Origin: Candidatus Kuenenia stuttgartensis
GTDB taxonomy: Bacteria > Planctomycetota > Planctomycetia > Isosphaerales > Isosphaeraceae
Length of the DNA: 64,000 nucleotides
Direction: 5' to 3'
Assembly (NCBI GenBank): GCA_945865635.1
Contig: CAMBEP010000022.1
Location: 1 to 64,000 of the forward strand
Shown here: piece after piece, positions 18,546 to 28,528 of the stretch
Layout of the letters: every line of letters begins with the position of its first letter
Position numbering within the stretch: the stretch's first letter is position 1
Translations under genes and position numbers: made by a program
Notes under the pieces: model-generated
What the model saw: the letters and a program-made list of their open reading frames with translations, nothing else
Database searches by the model: none
What the model was told of the DNA's origin: nothing

Positions 18546-19250
18546 ATGCCAGCGTCACAAGCTTTGAAAAAACGGGTTTTAATTCTTGACGACGACAAGA
18601 AACTCTGTCGACTCATCAAGCTTTCTTTGACCAAGGAGGGGTTTGATTGTGTAGTGATGAGTAACGGGCTTGATGCGATCCCGAACATCAAGAATAATCT
18701 TTATGATATTCTATTGCTTGATATCATGATGCCAGCCATTTCCGGGCTTGACCTATTGAAAGAGGTGCGCGAGTTCAGCACCATACCCGTGATCATGTTG
18801 ACGGCATTATCGAATGTCAAAGACAGGGTCAATGGATTCAATCTCGGTGCTGACGACTACATTGTCAAACCTTTTTTTACTGCGGAACTGGTCGCAAGAA
18901 TCAACAATGCGTTGAAGCACAGACTGGTGACTCAGGACCTTACGAACAAGATTACAAAATTTGGTCCGATTGAGATTGAAAGGGCGTCGCACATCGTGAA
19001 GCTTGATGGTGAGCGGCTGATGCTTTCGGATATGGAGTATCATATATTGATGATTCTGATTCACAGTTCCGGCATACCTCTGGATCGCAAGACCATCTAT
19101 CGTAAACTCATGGGTCATGAGCTGGATTATAATACACGAAATATGGATGTGAAGATTGTCCATTTACGAAAGAAACTTGGGCGATGGAGCTCTATGATTC
19201 GCACGGTTTGGGGCATAGGATATGAAATCGTGGTGGTGGATTTGCCATGA
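18546..19250 (+). CDS. OmpR/PhoB-type response regulator
   Basis: DNA-binding two-component regulator of 234 residues. The receiver domain has the acidic pocket LDDDKK, phospho-acceptor D59 in LLLDIMMP, the switch Thr in MLTAL and the Lys in IVKPF. A winged-helix domain follows (about 130-230) with RNMDVKIVHLRKKLG and IRTVWGIGYEI. The ATG at 18546 is preferred; a TTG at 18522 would add eight residues. Its TGA overlaps the ATG of the histidine kinase, so the two are co-translated. No regulated target is evident. Confidence 0.92.
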   Translation: MPASQALKKRVLILDDDKKLCRLIKLSLTKEGFDCVVMSNGLDAIPNIKNNLYDILLLDIMMPAISGLDLLKEVREFSTIPVIMLTALSNVKDRVNGFNLGADDYIVKPFFTAELVARINNALKHRLVTQDLTNKITKFGPIEIERASHIVKLDGERLMLSDMEYHILMILIHSSGIPLDRKTIYRKLMGHELDYNTRNMDVKIVHLRKKLGRWSSMIRTVWGIGYEIVVVDLP

Positions 19251-20221
19251 GAACGATCGCAATGAAACTACTCTTGGTCCTGATTTTTTTCCGGTATCTC
19301 GGCGTAGTCATCCGGGCGATCTACTTAAACACTCCACTTGGAGAGATCTGGCTTTATCCTTATCCTCTAATTTTTTCGTTCGTAACAATTGTTGTGGTCA
19401 AGACTTTAATATCCGACCCACTTGTCAGGATCGATCAGGCCATGTCGCGATTTCGGTCAGGTGATTTTGATGAGCGAATTGACTTCAAAAGGAAAGACGA
19501 AATCGGAAATATTGCAAGAACATTCAACCAACTTGCAGATCGGGTCCAGAGCCTGATCCTTTCTGAACGAAGAATGACCGTGAATCTTGCCCATGAGATC
19601 AGGCAACCCTTAGCCAGAATGACTTTACTGATCGATTTACTGCCAAAGATTCAAGACGAAAATGAAGCACTTGATTCCTTGAGAATTGAGGTCGAAGAGC
19701 TTTCCTGCATTGCATCAAGCCTTTTGAAGTTGTCCCAATATGAGCGTAAGGAGTTTGAACTCACGACTGAAGTCTTTAGCCTGGAGAGCCTGCTAAAAGA
19801 TATTACGATGAAGGTCAAACCACTGGCCACGAAAAAGAATTGTGAACTGGTTGTGACTTGTCATGCGGATTTGCATATAAAAAGCGATCGGCCCTTGTTA
19901 AGAATTGCCATCACGAATATTTTGGAGAATGCCATTCGATATACAGCCCAAGAGACAAATATCCATCTCGATGCGGGAACCACTACGAACAGGAATTGGA
20001 TCGAGATTAAAATCAGGGATTTTGGAATGGGTATTCCTGAGCAAGATCTGGATCGCATATTCATGCCATTTGAGCGGATTGATCCTTCACGTGACAAGGA
20101 ATCAGGAGGAGTGGGGCTTGGTCTGTCCATCACGAAATCGATTGTGAGGTATCTTAAAGGGGAGGTTTATGCAAACTTGTGCGTACCCTGTATGGAATTG
20201 ACCATAAGAATTCCGAATTAG
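19247..20221 (+). CDS. Sensor histidine kinase
   Basis: Partner of the preceding response regulator. Two hydrophobic segments (about 6-24 and 38-56) frame a very short outer loop of about 13 residues, so it may sense through the membrane or an accessory protein. A HAMP region follows (about 55-107). The DHp box reads NLAHEIRQPLARM, with H116 and Arg-Gln in place of the common Arg-Thr/Ser before Pro. The ATPase domain shows ILENAIRYT, RDFGMGIPEQD, and GGVGLGLSITKSIV. The start overlaps the regulator stop by 4 nt (ATGA). It converges with the next gene 46 bp on. Confidence 0.9.
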   Translation: MRTIAMKLLLVLIFFRYLGVVIRAIYLNTPLGEIWLYPYPLIFSFVTIVVVKTLISDPLVRIDQAMSRFRSGDFDERIDFKRKDEIGNIARTFNQLADRVQSLILSERRMTVNLAHEIRQPLARMTLLIDLLPKIQDENEALDSLRIEVEELSCIASSLLKLSQYERKEFELTTEVFSLESLLKDITMKVKPLATKKNCELVVTCHADLHIKSDRPLLRIAITNILENAIRYTAQETNIHLDAGTTTNRNWIEIKIRDFGMGIPEQDLDRIFMPFERIDPSRDKESGGVGLGLSITKSIVRYLKGEVYANLCVPCMELTIRIPN

Positions 20222-20267
20222 TCTTATAAAGAGAGGAGTTTTTTTGAAACGGGCCGCGACCAAAGTG

Positions 20268-21236
20268 TCACTTCATCTGATTGCGAAAATCTGCTGCCTT
20301 CAGAAATTGAATGGTACCTGAGGGGTCCGACTCAACATGTATTGGAGTCTCCAGAGCCTTGATTCGTATCAAGGCAAGCCCGATGAACTCGGACGGATTT
20401 GATGTTTCTGCGATCGAACGAATTTGTCCAACAGTTTGACCCTCAACATTTTGAATATTTTTTGTGCCTGAGAATTTGACAGAAGCATCGGTGCTTTCGG
20501 CAGGTTTCCAGACGAATCCCATCAAAAGCCGATTGACATGGCCGAGCGCATCGAGCCTTGCCACAGTCTCCTGGCCGAGATAACAGCCTTTATTGAAGCT
20601 GATAGAGGTTGCATCGCGATCAATTTCCTGGGGAAGATTGTCAATAAGAATATCTTGTCCATAAATGGGCCAGGCATTGCGGATTCGCAATCGTTCAAAT
20701 TCTTGATCTGAGCCTTTAAAGGCGTTTGTATTGTCAGAATGAAGAAGGGATTTGATGATCGAATCCTTGGAACCTTTGGGCACGAGGAGCACAACACCGT
20801 TGTGATTTGTCAATTGATCCGGAAATTGATATCCGGGGACGGTTTGATCATAATGAATTTTCTGAGTTTGATCGGTCCTGGTTTTTGTGAAAGAAAAAAG
20901 CGATTGCTGGACGGACTCGCCGAATAATACCAATTGATCGATTTCACTGGTGATATCTTCGATGCTGGAATTGTCAAAGATGGAATATTTGGCGAGAGCC
21001 TGGGAAACGTGCTGAAGGCTATCTGGGTTGGATCGGATCAGGATTTCGTCATTGAACGTGTGGACCGTACAAAATCCAATGGTCTTGCCTTGAAGGTTTG
21101 TAATGAAGGTTTCGCTTGAGGTTTCAGGAAGCATTTTTTTAATGTCTTGAGTAGACATGTTGTTGAGCGATTTCGCGCGGTCAGGGCCTGAGATTCGTAG
21201 GACTGACCAATCGGTCTGATCAAATATTGCATTCAT
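20268..21236 (-). CDS. YgfZ/GcvT-type folate-binding protein
   Basis: Folate-binding protein related to the T-protein of glycine cleavage. The hallmark KGCYLGQE of the YgfZ branch is present, with the conserved Cys. In E. coli YgfZ supports assembly or repair of Fe-S enzymes, including MiaB, and this genome's miaB lies at 1322. The frame opens 96 bp earlier, inside the upstream gene, but ATG 21236 (MNAIFDQTDWSVLRISG) matches the family N-terminus and gives 322 residues. It is probably co-transcribed with the LarA-like gene 50 bp upstream. Confidence 0.85.
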   Translation of the reverse strand: MNAIFDQTDWSVLRISGPDRAKSLNNMSTQDIKKMLPETSSETFITNLQGKTIGFCTVHTFNDEILIRSNPDSLQHVSQALAKYSIFDNSSIEDITSEIDQLVLFGESVQQSLFSFTKTRTDQTQKIHYDQTVPGYQFPDQLTNHNGVVLLVPKGSKDSIIKSLLHSDNTNAFKGSDQEFERLRIRNAWPIYGQDILIDNLPQEIDRDATSISFNKGCYLGQETVARLDALGHVNRLLMGFVWKPAESTDASVKFSGTKNIQNVEGQTVGQIRSIAETSNPSEFIGLALIRIKALETPIHVESDPSGTIQFLKAADFRNQMK

Positions 21237-21286
21237 TTTGTGTCTCTTGGTCTGGTTTGATAAATGATTGAAACTGTGCGATTGGA

Positions 21287-22471
21287 TTAGTTCTGGATTC
21301 TGACCCGATCCGCCTGTTCGATGAGAAGCCATTGACCACGGCTTCGATTTAATAGATTTGCGAGTTCTTTTTGACTTTCGAGGTGAATCAGATTCAAGTC
21401 ATCGGTGATCGATTCAGGGATATTGCTGAGGATGTAGATTTTTTGATCACTTGCCAGTTTTAAAAGTTTCCGGAACAATCGCTGAGCGGATCGATCGGAA
21501 ATGGTTTCACCATGTGTGGCAAGACTTGCCATGGAGTCGATTGCCGCTTCTTCAAGATCCAGACTTAGTACGACCTGATTGAATTTTCTTAACAGCAATG
21601 TATTTCTGATGATTTGGAGCAATTCCGGCCAGCCGATTTTAGCATTAGAATCGCCATAGGCAGAGAGTAAGACATTTTGAGCGTCTGTTTGCTGGATATT
21701 GCAGTTCCAATTCTTATTGATTTGTGGATAAACCATTTTTTGGATATCGCTTGGTCGTCCGGCGACGACGGATGCAGGTCCATCAGCTCCTGGCATGATT
21801 GTCACTGCCAGGTGAAAGCCGCCAAGCCAGAGAACTTCCTGAATTTCCTTGAGGACCTGCTTACGTTTTCTGGGATTTTCGCGAAATCTTAGTTGCAGTG
21901 CTTTTTGGGTTTGGAAGTCGCTGAAGGTGGGCCATAGTCCGTGCAAGAATCCTTTTTTCATTCCGTCGCCATGTGGCTCGGCGGCGATGACTGGGATAAT
22001 GACATCGGAATCGAGCATATTGCGATTTAAATAGACCCGTGTACCGGCTTGTGTGCTGGCCAGGTAAGACCAGTCCTGGATATTCGGGGCATTGTGAATG
22101 ACGACTAGTAGATCTGGTCCGAGTGCAGTTTTCAGGTTATCAAATTCGTTTTGTTCGCAGATGATGACAAGATTTTTGGTTTTGACGCCGATTTGTTCAA
22201 GTTCGTGAATCAGAGGGATGAGGATTGGGAGGATCAGACTGGATTTGCCTGAAATTGGCAGAGCGACCCGATCATCGCCGACCATGAGTTGTGAGGCTGC
22301 GATTTTGTAGAGGCCATCGGAGCCATGCACGACTTCCCGGACAGAGGCGTGGATTTCGGCAGGCGAGAGTGACCGAGGTCCTTTCCAGTGTAGTCCGATC
22401 AGGTTCTGATCGACATCGATGGGGAAGTTCTGGCTGTTCCAAACGATGTTCAGAAGTGACTTTTCTGACAA
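21287..22471 (-). CDS. LarA-like (DUF2088) protein
   Basis: The 394-residue protein resembles the nickel-pincer lactate racemase family. GDDRVALPISGKSSLILPILIPLIHEL fits the family's GDxRV...P...LLP..L start, and the central PHGDGMKKGFLHGLWP resembles the HxxxGGxKxxxPG loop. The His of VVIHNAPN may match a catalytic His, but the conserved lysine region is not exact, so activity and even cofactor use are uncertain. It may act on a 2-hydroxy acid or sugar acid. It begins 163 bp from the divergent ECF sigma gene and precedes the YgfZ-like gene by 50 bp. Confidence 0.6.
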   Translation of the reverse strand: MSEKSLLNIVWNSQNFPIDVDQNLIGLHWKGPRSLSPAEIHASVREVVHGSDGLYKIAASQLMVGDDRVALPISGKSSLILPILIPLIHELEQIGVKTKNLVIICEQNEFDNLKTALGPDLLVVIHNAPNIQDWSYLASTQAGTRVYLNRNMLDSDVIIPVIAAEPHGDGMKKGFLHGLWPTFSDFQTQKALQLRFRENPRKRKQVLKEIQEVLWLGGFHLAVTIMPGADGPASVVAGRPSDIQKMVYPQINKNWNCNIQQTDAQNVLLSAYGDSNAKIGWPELLQIIRNTLLLRKFNQVVLSLDLEEAAIDSMASLATHGETISDRSAQRLFRKLLKLASDQKIYILSNIPESITDDLNLIHLESQKELANLLNRSRGQWLLIEQADRVRIQN

Positions 22472-22634
22472 TTCAGGCCTCGAGTCTCATGATATTTGGT
22501 CGCCATCATCTTTCTCAGACATCATAAGAGACCTACAATGAAGTGACAAGGTGTGAAGTGTGATCGCCGGGCGGGTAATTTTCTGATGGGAACCAAATCG
22601 GCGCCTGCTGCGTCAAAAAAGTCAGAGAATTTGA

Positions 22635-23309
22635 ATGAGCGACTTAAAGACCGATGAATATTGGGTTGAGCGATACCTGGCAGGTGATGCTGGGGCGTTT
22701 GATCATTTGGTCGAGAGCACTCAAAACCGGCTTTTTGCGAGCATTCTGAGGATAGTAGGATCACGCGATGAGACTTTGGACGTACTTCAGGACACCTATC
22801 TGAAGGTATTCCGGAATATCCACAGATTTCAGCGTGGATGTTCTTTCTATACATGGGTTTATCGAATCTCGGTGAATCAGGCGATCAGTTACCGGCGGAA
22901 GAAGCGTCTGCCGAGCCTGAGTTTTGGCTGGAGGGGGGATAACAGTGGCGAGCAAGACATGGACCCGACTGACCCGGATTCGGCGGAAAGCCCTCTGGAA
23001 AAACTTTTGGTTGAGGAGCGTAACGTCTTTATTGAGCGAGCGTTGAATGCGTTACCACCAGCGCAGAGGGCGGTTTTGGTGATGTGCGACTTTGACGGCT
23101 TGAAATACGACGAGATTGCGGATGTGCTGGGGGTGCCGATCGGCACGGTCAGAAGTCGTATTCATAGGGCTCGTGAAGAGTTGCGTAAGAAGCTTGAGCC
23201 GTTTTTGCAAATTGATCCGGAGACAGGGCGCGACTTGGTCAAGCCCCGGCCGGTCATGAGAACATACGGAATTGGGCTGGGCTCGGATGAGCTCTTGGAA
23301 GAATCTTGA
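22635..23309 (+). CDS. ECF-type RNA polymerase sigma factor
   Basis: A 224-residue extracytoplasmic-function sigma factor. Region 2 shows LVESTQNRLFASILRIVG, ETLDVLQDTYLKVFRN and FYTWVYRISVNQAISYRR. Region 4 contains LPPAQRAVLVMCDFDGL and the helix-turn-helix IADVLGVPIGTVRSRIHRAR. A 35-residue C-terminal tail (KPRPVMRTYGIGLGSDELL) goes beyond region 4. The next gene starts 25 bp later and looks like its membrane-bound regulator, the usual ECF arrangement. Confidence 0.93.
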   Translation: MSDLKTDEYWVERYLAGDAGAFDHLVESTQNRLFASILRIVGSRDETLDVLQDTYLKVFRNIHRFQRGCSFYTWVYRISVNQAISYRRKKRLPSLSFGWRGDNSGEQDMDPTDPDSAESPLEKLLVEERNVFIERALNALPPAQRAVLVMCDFDGLKYDEIADVLGVPIGTVRSRIHRAREELRKKLEPFLQIDPETGRDLVKPRPVMRTYGIGLGSDELLEES

Positions 23310-23334
23310 CAATCAGACCAGAGGCGGCCGGACG

Positions 23335-24498
23335 ATGAACCAAAGGCAGCAAGCCCTTTTAAGTCGACTTGTAGATGGCGACCTGAATGATTTGGAGACG
23401 GCGGAGATCAAGGCCTTGTTGTCAAGCGAACCGGATGCTCAGAAGTTATTTCAGGAGTATTTATCGGGAAGTCTGGCGATTTCTGCGCTGCCGCGTCCGT
23501 CGATACCTGTGGATATGGTCGATCGGTTGCGGCCGTATCTGACTGATCGGCGGTGGGGCTGGCTTAGGGATTCGACTGCCGGAACGATTCCGTTATGGGC
23601 AGGGGCGTTGGGTGCAGGCACGTTTTCATTGATTTCGATCATGAGCTTGATGGCTTGGAGAGATCAGCCGCCGGTATCGGAACAGACGCCGAAGAAGATG
23701 GTGACGGTGGCGATTGGCGACGCCCGCAGCGACGAAAAGCCAGTCAAGGATGAGCCAGAGAAAGCTTCTACTGAGGCATCCAAACCGGCGACTGTAGAGG
23801 TGGCTGCGAATGTTCCCTCGATGGAAACAATTCTGAACAAGGGGAGTAGGAGCGATTCTGCTCCTGCGGTTCGAGCGGGTCAAGGATTGGCCAAAAGCCC
23901 GGCCGAAAAACTTTTAGAGAGGCTGGGAGAAGTTGACCGGCGAGTAGCGATCCGGATCCACGTTCCATCGATCAATTCCAAGGTAGATCAACAGGTATTG
24001 GCTGAGCTAGCCCAGTTCAGGCAAACCCGGAGTGTGGTTTTAAGGATGATGACGGAGGACGAGGCAAGCAGTTCGAATCAGAATGGTGGGTCGCTGATTT
24101 ATTTGGGTCTGGTTCCGACTGGATCGGTTGACGATCTTTTGAACAGGCTGAGAGCGACGTATAAAGAGGGAATTGAGCTCGACAGTGCTGATGAGTTCCG
24201 TCGGATCCAGGGACTTCTGGCGGGCAAAGCGGAGGTGGTTGAGGAGTCGATGATGAGCAAGGCGCTGGATGGGCTTGTGAAGCTAACGAAAGAGCAAGAG
24301 GTTTTGAATGACCGTCTGAAGCTTGGGCCACGCAAGGATCAGGTGGGCGACGCAATTGCTCAGCCTCTGGAATCGAGCACGGGTGATGCTGTGAGCCAGT
24401 CGATGGATGGGGTGATGATTCAGATCAGGTCAGATCTTTTGTCGCCTGGGGAGTCCAGAAAGACACGAAAACGGAGTGCCGTAAAAGATCCCAAATGA
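23335..24498 (+). CDS. Membrane protein, candidate anti-sigma factor
   Basis: The first 60 residues (RLVDGDLNDLETAEIKALL and so on) look like a short helical anti-sigma-type N-terminal domain without the zinc HxxxCxxC. One membrane segment follows (about 83-105, GTIPLWAGALGAGTFSLISI). The remaining 280 residues are extracytoplasmic, with a Pro/Glu/Lys-rich linker and a region rich in charged helices and no recognised fold. Position right after an ECF sigma gene suggests it restrains that sigma factor; this is inferred from context. The ATG at 23335 is chosen because the longer frame overlaps the sigma gene. Confidence 0.7.
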   Translation: MNQRQQALLSRLVDGDLNDLETAEIKALLSSEPDAQKLFQEYLSGSLAISALPRPSIPVDMVDRLRPYLTDRRWGWLRDSTAGTIPLWAGALGAGTFSLISIMSLMAWRDQPPVSEQTPKKMVTVAIGDARSDEKPVKDEPEKASTEASKPATVEVAANVPSMETILNKGSRSDSAPAVRAGQGLAKSPAEKLLERLGEVDRRVAIRIHVPSINSKVDQQVLAELAQFRQTRSVVLRMMTEDEASSSNQNGGSLIYLGLVPTGSVDDLLNRLRATYKEGIELDSADEFRRIQGLLAGKAEVVEESMMSKALDGLVKLTKEQEVLNDRLKLGPRKDQVGDAIAQPLESSTGDAVSQSMDGVMIQIRSDLLSPGESRKTRKRSAVKDPK

Positions 24499-24615
24499 CT
24501 TGAAGCCATGCCGTTGGGTCTGGTTGCCCCGTGGCAGGAACCAAGATTCCAAGAAGAAAAACCAGAATACCGCTTGACAGAGGCCCCTCCGAGGCTGTAT
24601 ATTAGTTCTATCAAA

Positions 24616-24688
24616 GGGCAGATAGCTCAGTTGGTAGAGCACAGGACTGAAAATCCTGGTGTGGAGAGTTCGATTCTCTCTCTGCCCA
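24616..24688 (+). tRNA. tRNA-Phe (anticodon GAA)
   Basis: A 73-nt cloverleaf: acceptor GGGCAGA pairs with TCTGCCC, then an A discriminator, with no encoded CCA. The D-arm is GCTCAGTTGGTAGAGC, the anticodon loop CTGAAAA carries GAA, and the T-arm is GAGAGTTCGATTCTCTC. It lies 117 bp after the anti-sigma gene and is transcribed separately or with it. Confidence 0.95.
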
Positions 24689-24691
24689 TTC

Positions 24692-24739
24692 CTTTGAAAA
24701 ACGACTGGTTTTTTCAAAGAGTTATTTGACGTTTTTTTT
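24692..24739 (+). terminator. Possible terminator after tRNA-Phe
   Basis: CTTTGAAAAA (24692-24701) can pair with TTTTTCAAAG (24710-24719) immediately after the tRNA. A run of eight T follows at 24732-24739, 12 bp beyond the stem. The stem is AT-rich and the T-run is spaced, so the call is weak. Confidence 0.4.
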
Positions 24740-24951
24740 GATTTAATTGTTGACCAATAATAGTATTATAGCGACATGGTTTTGAATAGTTTCGTGTAAA
24801 GGTTGGCGAGATGAAGGGCAACTTTGGAGTCGTGATCTGTATGCCCACCCCCCCGCTTGGCTGGCTCTGCGGGGAGTCTTTTGTGATACTTCAGTACAGA
24901 AACAGTCAGGGATGACGATAGACTTTGGGATCGAGCGATGGGCTTTTAATG

Positions 24952-25482
24952 TTATTCGGCAGGTTCATAGAAGTTTAATTTATAGGCTAAAACGAGGTCA
25001 AGGATATTGTCATCATTTCTCGAATAGATTTCATGGACGATGCTATCCAGCGTGGAGACCAACGTCATTAAATACATTTCATCTACTTCAAACACATGAA
25101 GGTAATCGATGCTGGCGATGATAATTCCGGCTGGATCCATAGTGATTCTGACCAAGGGGAAATTTATCATTTGGAGGTTCATCCACTTCATTTTTTTGGC
25201 TTCTGTAACCTTGGGCAGGGTCACCAGGACAATATTGATTGAAGCAATGCGTAGATTTTCATGGATTAAAACAAATTGACTGGCGGTGTTTTTGATAGAG
25301 ATGCAGAACGAATCTTCGTCGGCTTCCTTGCAATCAAAGCCACAAGATTCGAAGATTTTGATAAACTTCTTGACACTATTTGGAATCTTGCTCTTTGGGG
25401 GCTTGGTGACATTTAAAAGAGAATCGAATGAAATCGTGGCAGGAGTCGTCGGCTTGCCTGTTGTGGATCGCTTTTTCGCCAT
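24952..25482 (-). CDS. YbjN-like protein
   Basis: A 176-residue soluble protein with a low-complexity, Lys/Thr/Pro-rich N-terminus (about 1-35). The body alternates strands and helices in the manner of YbjN/type III chaperone-like domains: FVLIHENLRIASINIVLVTLP, then NLQMINFPLVRITMDPAGIIIASIDY, then a C-terminal helix. The match is by pattern only and moderate. YbjN-like proteins in other bacteria have poorly defined chaperone or regulatory roles. It lies 20 bp upstream of nothing co-directional except the oxidoreductase, whose stop is at 25503, so the two may share a transcript. Confidence 0.45.
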   Translation of the reverse strand: MAKKRSTTGKPTTPATISFDSLLNVTKPPKSKIPNSVKKFIKIFESCGFDCKEADEDSFCISIKNTASQFVLIHENLRIASINIVLVTLPKVTEAKKMKWMNLQMINFPLVRITMDPAGIIIASIDYLHVFEVDEMYLMTLVSTLDSIVHEIYSRNDDNILDLVLAYKLNFYEPAE

Positions 25483-25502
25483 GATCAGATGTTTCCATGG
25501 GT

Positions 25503-26657
25503 TTAAGAGAAATGGCTCTGAATTTTCACTCTCAGATCATCAACGGATCGTGCTCGCCGGCATTCCTGATGATTCGCTTGCAGGGTCAGGACATGGTTAT
25601 CAGACGATTTGATTCTATCCAGAAAGGTCGACATCATGAAGGTGGTGGTGTCGAATTCTTTTGGAAATATGGTAGAGGCTGGCATTGCGATGGTGGCACT
25701 GACTCGGCCACTGATCAAATCCACGAGCCCTTTTTCGTATTGTGCCAATACTGAGAGCCCAGGCGATGCGAAATTTGAGCCTGGCAATAGGCTGTGGCGC
25801 ACTTGGGCAGATGCACCATCCTGCCATTGCAGGCCGACGGCCCAGAAGAGCGAGGTCTGTCCATGATTTGCAAGGTGGCGTGCGCTGGTCACTTCGGGCA
25901 AGTCTGGGTGCAGGTCCATGAGCAGATCCCAGAGATGATCGCCGTGTTCCGTGAGCCAGTCGCCCGACCTGGAGGGGTTAAGCATCCAGTCGTCCCGGCC
26001 TCGGGGGGGGCCTTGCGGATGTGTCCACGAGGCCTGGACATCGACAAGCTTCCCAAGGTGGTTTGCCCTCAGAAATTGAATCAGATTTGTCCGGGCCGGA
26101 TGAAACCGTCGGGAGATATCGACCATGAAGACCTGGCGGTCGAGGGATTCGATTTTAGGCAGCAGGGTGAGAAGCTGGTGGTGCGAGAGAGCGACTGGTT
26201 TTTCGGTCAGGATATGTTTGCCGGAATCGATTGCGGCTTGGATTTGAGAGGCGTGGAGGTCGGAAGGCGTTGCTATGATCAGAGCGTCAATATCTTCGGC
26301 CTGAATGAGTTCCGACTCATTGGCCTCTGACCTGGGGAGGGGTCGGCCGGCTCTTTGGAATCGGGCATTGCAGCGGCTGATGGTGGATCGTTCCGGGTCG
26401 TGGCAAGCGACTGGGTTAAAAGCAGGAATTTTCAGGCAGGCATCGACCAATTCCAGCCCGCGATGACCAAGCCCAAGGATGCCGATTCGGACAGGCGGCT
26501 TCTCTTCCGAAAAGGTGGCTCCCTCGCCCGCCAGAACAAACGGGGCGGTGACTGCGCCAGTCACGGCGCAGCCTGCCGCGGCGGAAAAGCGGCCGAAGAA
26601 ATCGCGTCGCGAGACGTTATCAGGCAAAGGTTTCGATGATTTGGAGCGGATGGTCAT
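25503..26657 (-). CDS. Tat-exported Gfo/Idh/MocA family oxidoreductase
   Basis: NAD(P)-dependent sugar-type oxidoreductase of 384 residues. The twin-arginine leader [14 protein letters not shown] points to export of the folded, cofactor-loaded protein, which is common for this family in Planctomycetota. The Rossmann motif [11 protein letters not shown] starts at about residue 57, and EKPVALS is the family's catalytic-site Lys motif. The C-terminal beta domain begins near residue 185 ([12 protein letters not shown]). The substrate is unknown. It is divergent from pyrG, with about 170 bp between starts. Confidence 0.88.
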   Translation of the reverse strand: MTIRSKSSKPLPDNVSRRDFFGRFSAAAGCAVTGAVTAPFVLAGEGATFSEEKPPVRIGILGLGHRGLELVDACLKIPAFNPVACHDPERSTISRCNARFQRAGRPLPRSEANESELIQAEDIDALIIATPSDLHASQIQAAIDSGKHILTEKPVALSHHQLLTLLPKIESLDRQVFMVDISRRFHPARTNLIQFLRANHLGKLVDVQASWTHPQGPPRGRDDWMLNPSRSGDWLTEHGDHLWDLLMDLHPDLPEVTSARHLANHGQTSLFWAVGLQWQDGASAQVRHSLLPGSNFASPGLSVLAQYEKGLVDLISGRVSATIAMPASTIFPKEFDTTTFMMSTFLDRIKSSDNHVLTLQANHQECRRARSVDDLRVKIQSHFS

Positions 26658-26831
26658 CGGAGGATGGGAATCTCGGAATCTGTTCAGAAATATGCCGAGT
26701 GGTCACGTCAATTTCAGGCTCGACACTGCCCTGCCCCACGTGGTTATGATAATATATGGGATCAGGCTTTGGCAAGAGGCAACCTTGGTGACCAAGGTGC
26801 AGACAATACGCAGAAATTGGGTTCGAAACGC

Positions 26832-28457
26832 ATGGCGAAGCACATATTTGTCACTGGCGGGGTGGTCAGTTCACTGGGCAAGGGGCTGACATCGGCTTCG
26901 GTCGGTATGCTGCTTGAGCGAAGAGGCTTGCGCATTCGCTTACAGAAGTTTGACCCATACATCAATGTGGATCCGGGCACGATGAGCCCCTACCAGCATG
27001 GCGAGGTCTATGTGCTGGATGACGGCGCCGAAACCGACCTGGATCTGGGTCATTACGAGCGATTTACCAACTCGCTTTTGAACCGCGATTCGAACACAAC
27101 GACTGGCAAGATTTATCTTTCGGTGATTCAGAAGGAACGGGAAGGGAGTTATTATGACGGCAACACCGTTCAGGTGATCCCACACGTGACCGACGAGATC
27201 AAGGAGATGGTCTATCGGATCGCGACCGACGATGTGGATGTGGTCATTACGGAAATTGGCGGGACGGTTGGCGACATTGAAAGTCTGCCGTTTCTGGAGG
27301 CGATTCGCCAGTTTGCCCTGGAAGTGGGGCGTGAGAATTGTCTTTATATTCATTTGACTTTGGTGCCCTACCTGAAAGCTGCCGGCGAGCTCAAGACCAA
27401 GCCGACCCAGCATTCGGTCGGTCAGATGCGCCAGATTGGAATTCAGCCCGACATTTTAATCTGCCGCACCGAGCACCCGATCCCCCAGCACGAAAAAGAC
27501 AAGATTGCATTATTCTGCAATGTCGACAAAAAGGCAGTGATTGAAGAGCGCGACAAAGAATTTACAATCTACGAAGTGCCGCTCTCGCTTGTAAATAACG
27601 GCCTTGATGAACTGATCGTGAAGCGGCTTGGCCTGAAAGCCGGTCCTCTGGATATTGCAGACTGGCGGGCCCTGGTGGATCGTGTCAAGCAGCCCAAGCA
27701 TGAAGTGACGATTGCAGTGGTCGGTAAATATATCAAGCATCGCGACGCTTACAAATCTGTTTATGAATCATTGGACCACGCTGGAATCTCGCATCGAGCG
27801 AGAGTCATGATACGAAGGGTGGAATCCGAGGATATTTCCAGTCAGGGGGCCGAAGCACTGCTGGGCGGAGTGGATGGCATTTTGATTCCGGGCGGCTTTG
27901 GAATGCGCGGGATTGAAGGAAAGATTGAAGCCATACGTTATGCCCGCAAGCAAAACATACCATTTTTTGGTATTTGTCTGGGCATGCAGTGCGCTGTGAT
28001 TGAATATGCACGCGAAGAAATTCATTTGAATGATGCAAACAGTACGGAATTTGATCAGGATACGCAAAATCCTGTGATTTCTTTAATGGCCGACCAACGA
28101 CAGGTCAACGAGCGGGGCGGAACCATGCGGCTTGGCCTCTGGCCATGCGTACTGACCGAAGGATCGCTTGCCCACAAGGCGTATGGCAAAACAGAAATTC
28201 AAGAGCGCCACCGGCACCGCTATGAGATGAATAATGATTTCAGGGATCGTCTGAAGCAGGCTGGCCTGTTGCCGACAGGCATGTCGCCGGATGGCCGGTT
28301 GGTTGAAATTGTGGAATGCAAGGATCATCCGTGGTTTCTGGCAGTGCAATTTCACCCGGAATTTTTGTCGAAGCCTACGAAGTCGCATCCACTGTTTCGC
28401 GATTTCATTGGCGCATCGCTCAATAAACGACTCGCCAAGCGGCATGATATTGCTTGA
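26832..28457 (+). CDS. pyrG: CTP synthase
   Basis: Makes CTP from UTP, ATP and glutamine. The synthetase domain starts [18 protein letters not shown], with the P-loop-like segment, [19 protein letters not shown] and [15 protein letters not shown]. The class I glutaminase domain (from about residue 290) has the nucleophile C382 in GICLGMQ and the His-x-Glu in QFHPEF. The length of 541 is typical. The open frame runs 168 bp further upstream, but the family start fits ATG 26832. The downstream nagA-like gene starts 71 bp after its stop. Confidence 0.96.
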   Translation: MAKHIFVTGGVVSSLGKGLTSASVGMLLERRGLRIRLQKFDPYINVDPGTMSPYQHGEVYVLDDGAETDLDLGHYERFTNSLLNRDSNTTTGKIYLSVIQKEREGSYYDGNTVQVIPHVTDEIKEMVYRIATDDVDVVITEIGGTVGDIESLPFLEAIRQFALEVGRENCLYIHLTLVPYLKAAGELKTKPTQHSVGQMRQIGIQPDILICRTEHPIPQHEKDKIALFCNVDKKAVIEERDKEFTIYEVPLSLVNNGLDELIVKRLGLKAGPLDIADWRALVDRVKQPKHEVTIAVVGKYIKHRDAYKSVYESLDHAGISHRARVMIRRVESEDISSQGAEALLGGVDGILIPGGFGMRGIEGKIEAIRYARKQNIPFFGICLGMQCAVIEYAREEIHLNDANSTEFDQDTQNPVISLMADQRQVNERGGTMRLGLWPCVLTEGSLAHKAYGKTEIQERHRHRYEMNNDFRDRLKQAGLLPTGMSPDGRLVEIVECKDHPWFLAVQFHPEFLSKPTKSHPLFRDFIGASLNKRLAKRHDIA

Positions 28458-28528
28458 TTTCAAGCATTTTCAGGTTTCAGACCGGAAAAAAGTCTGACCA
28501 TAAATACCGGCAGAAGGAGAACCTTGAG

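Noticed and set aside
28458-28528. Hairpin TCAGAC/GTCTGA as terminator of pyrG
   Set aside because: A six-base stem with no T run, close to the nagA-like ribosome site; not convincing.
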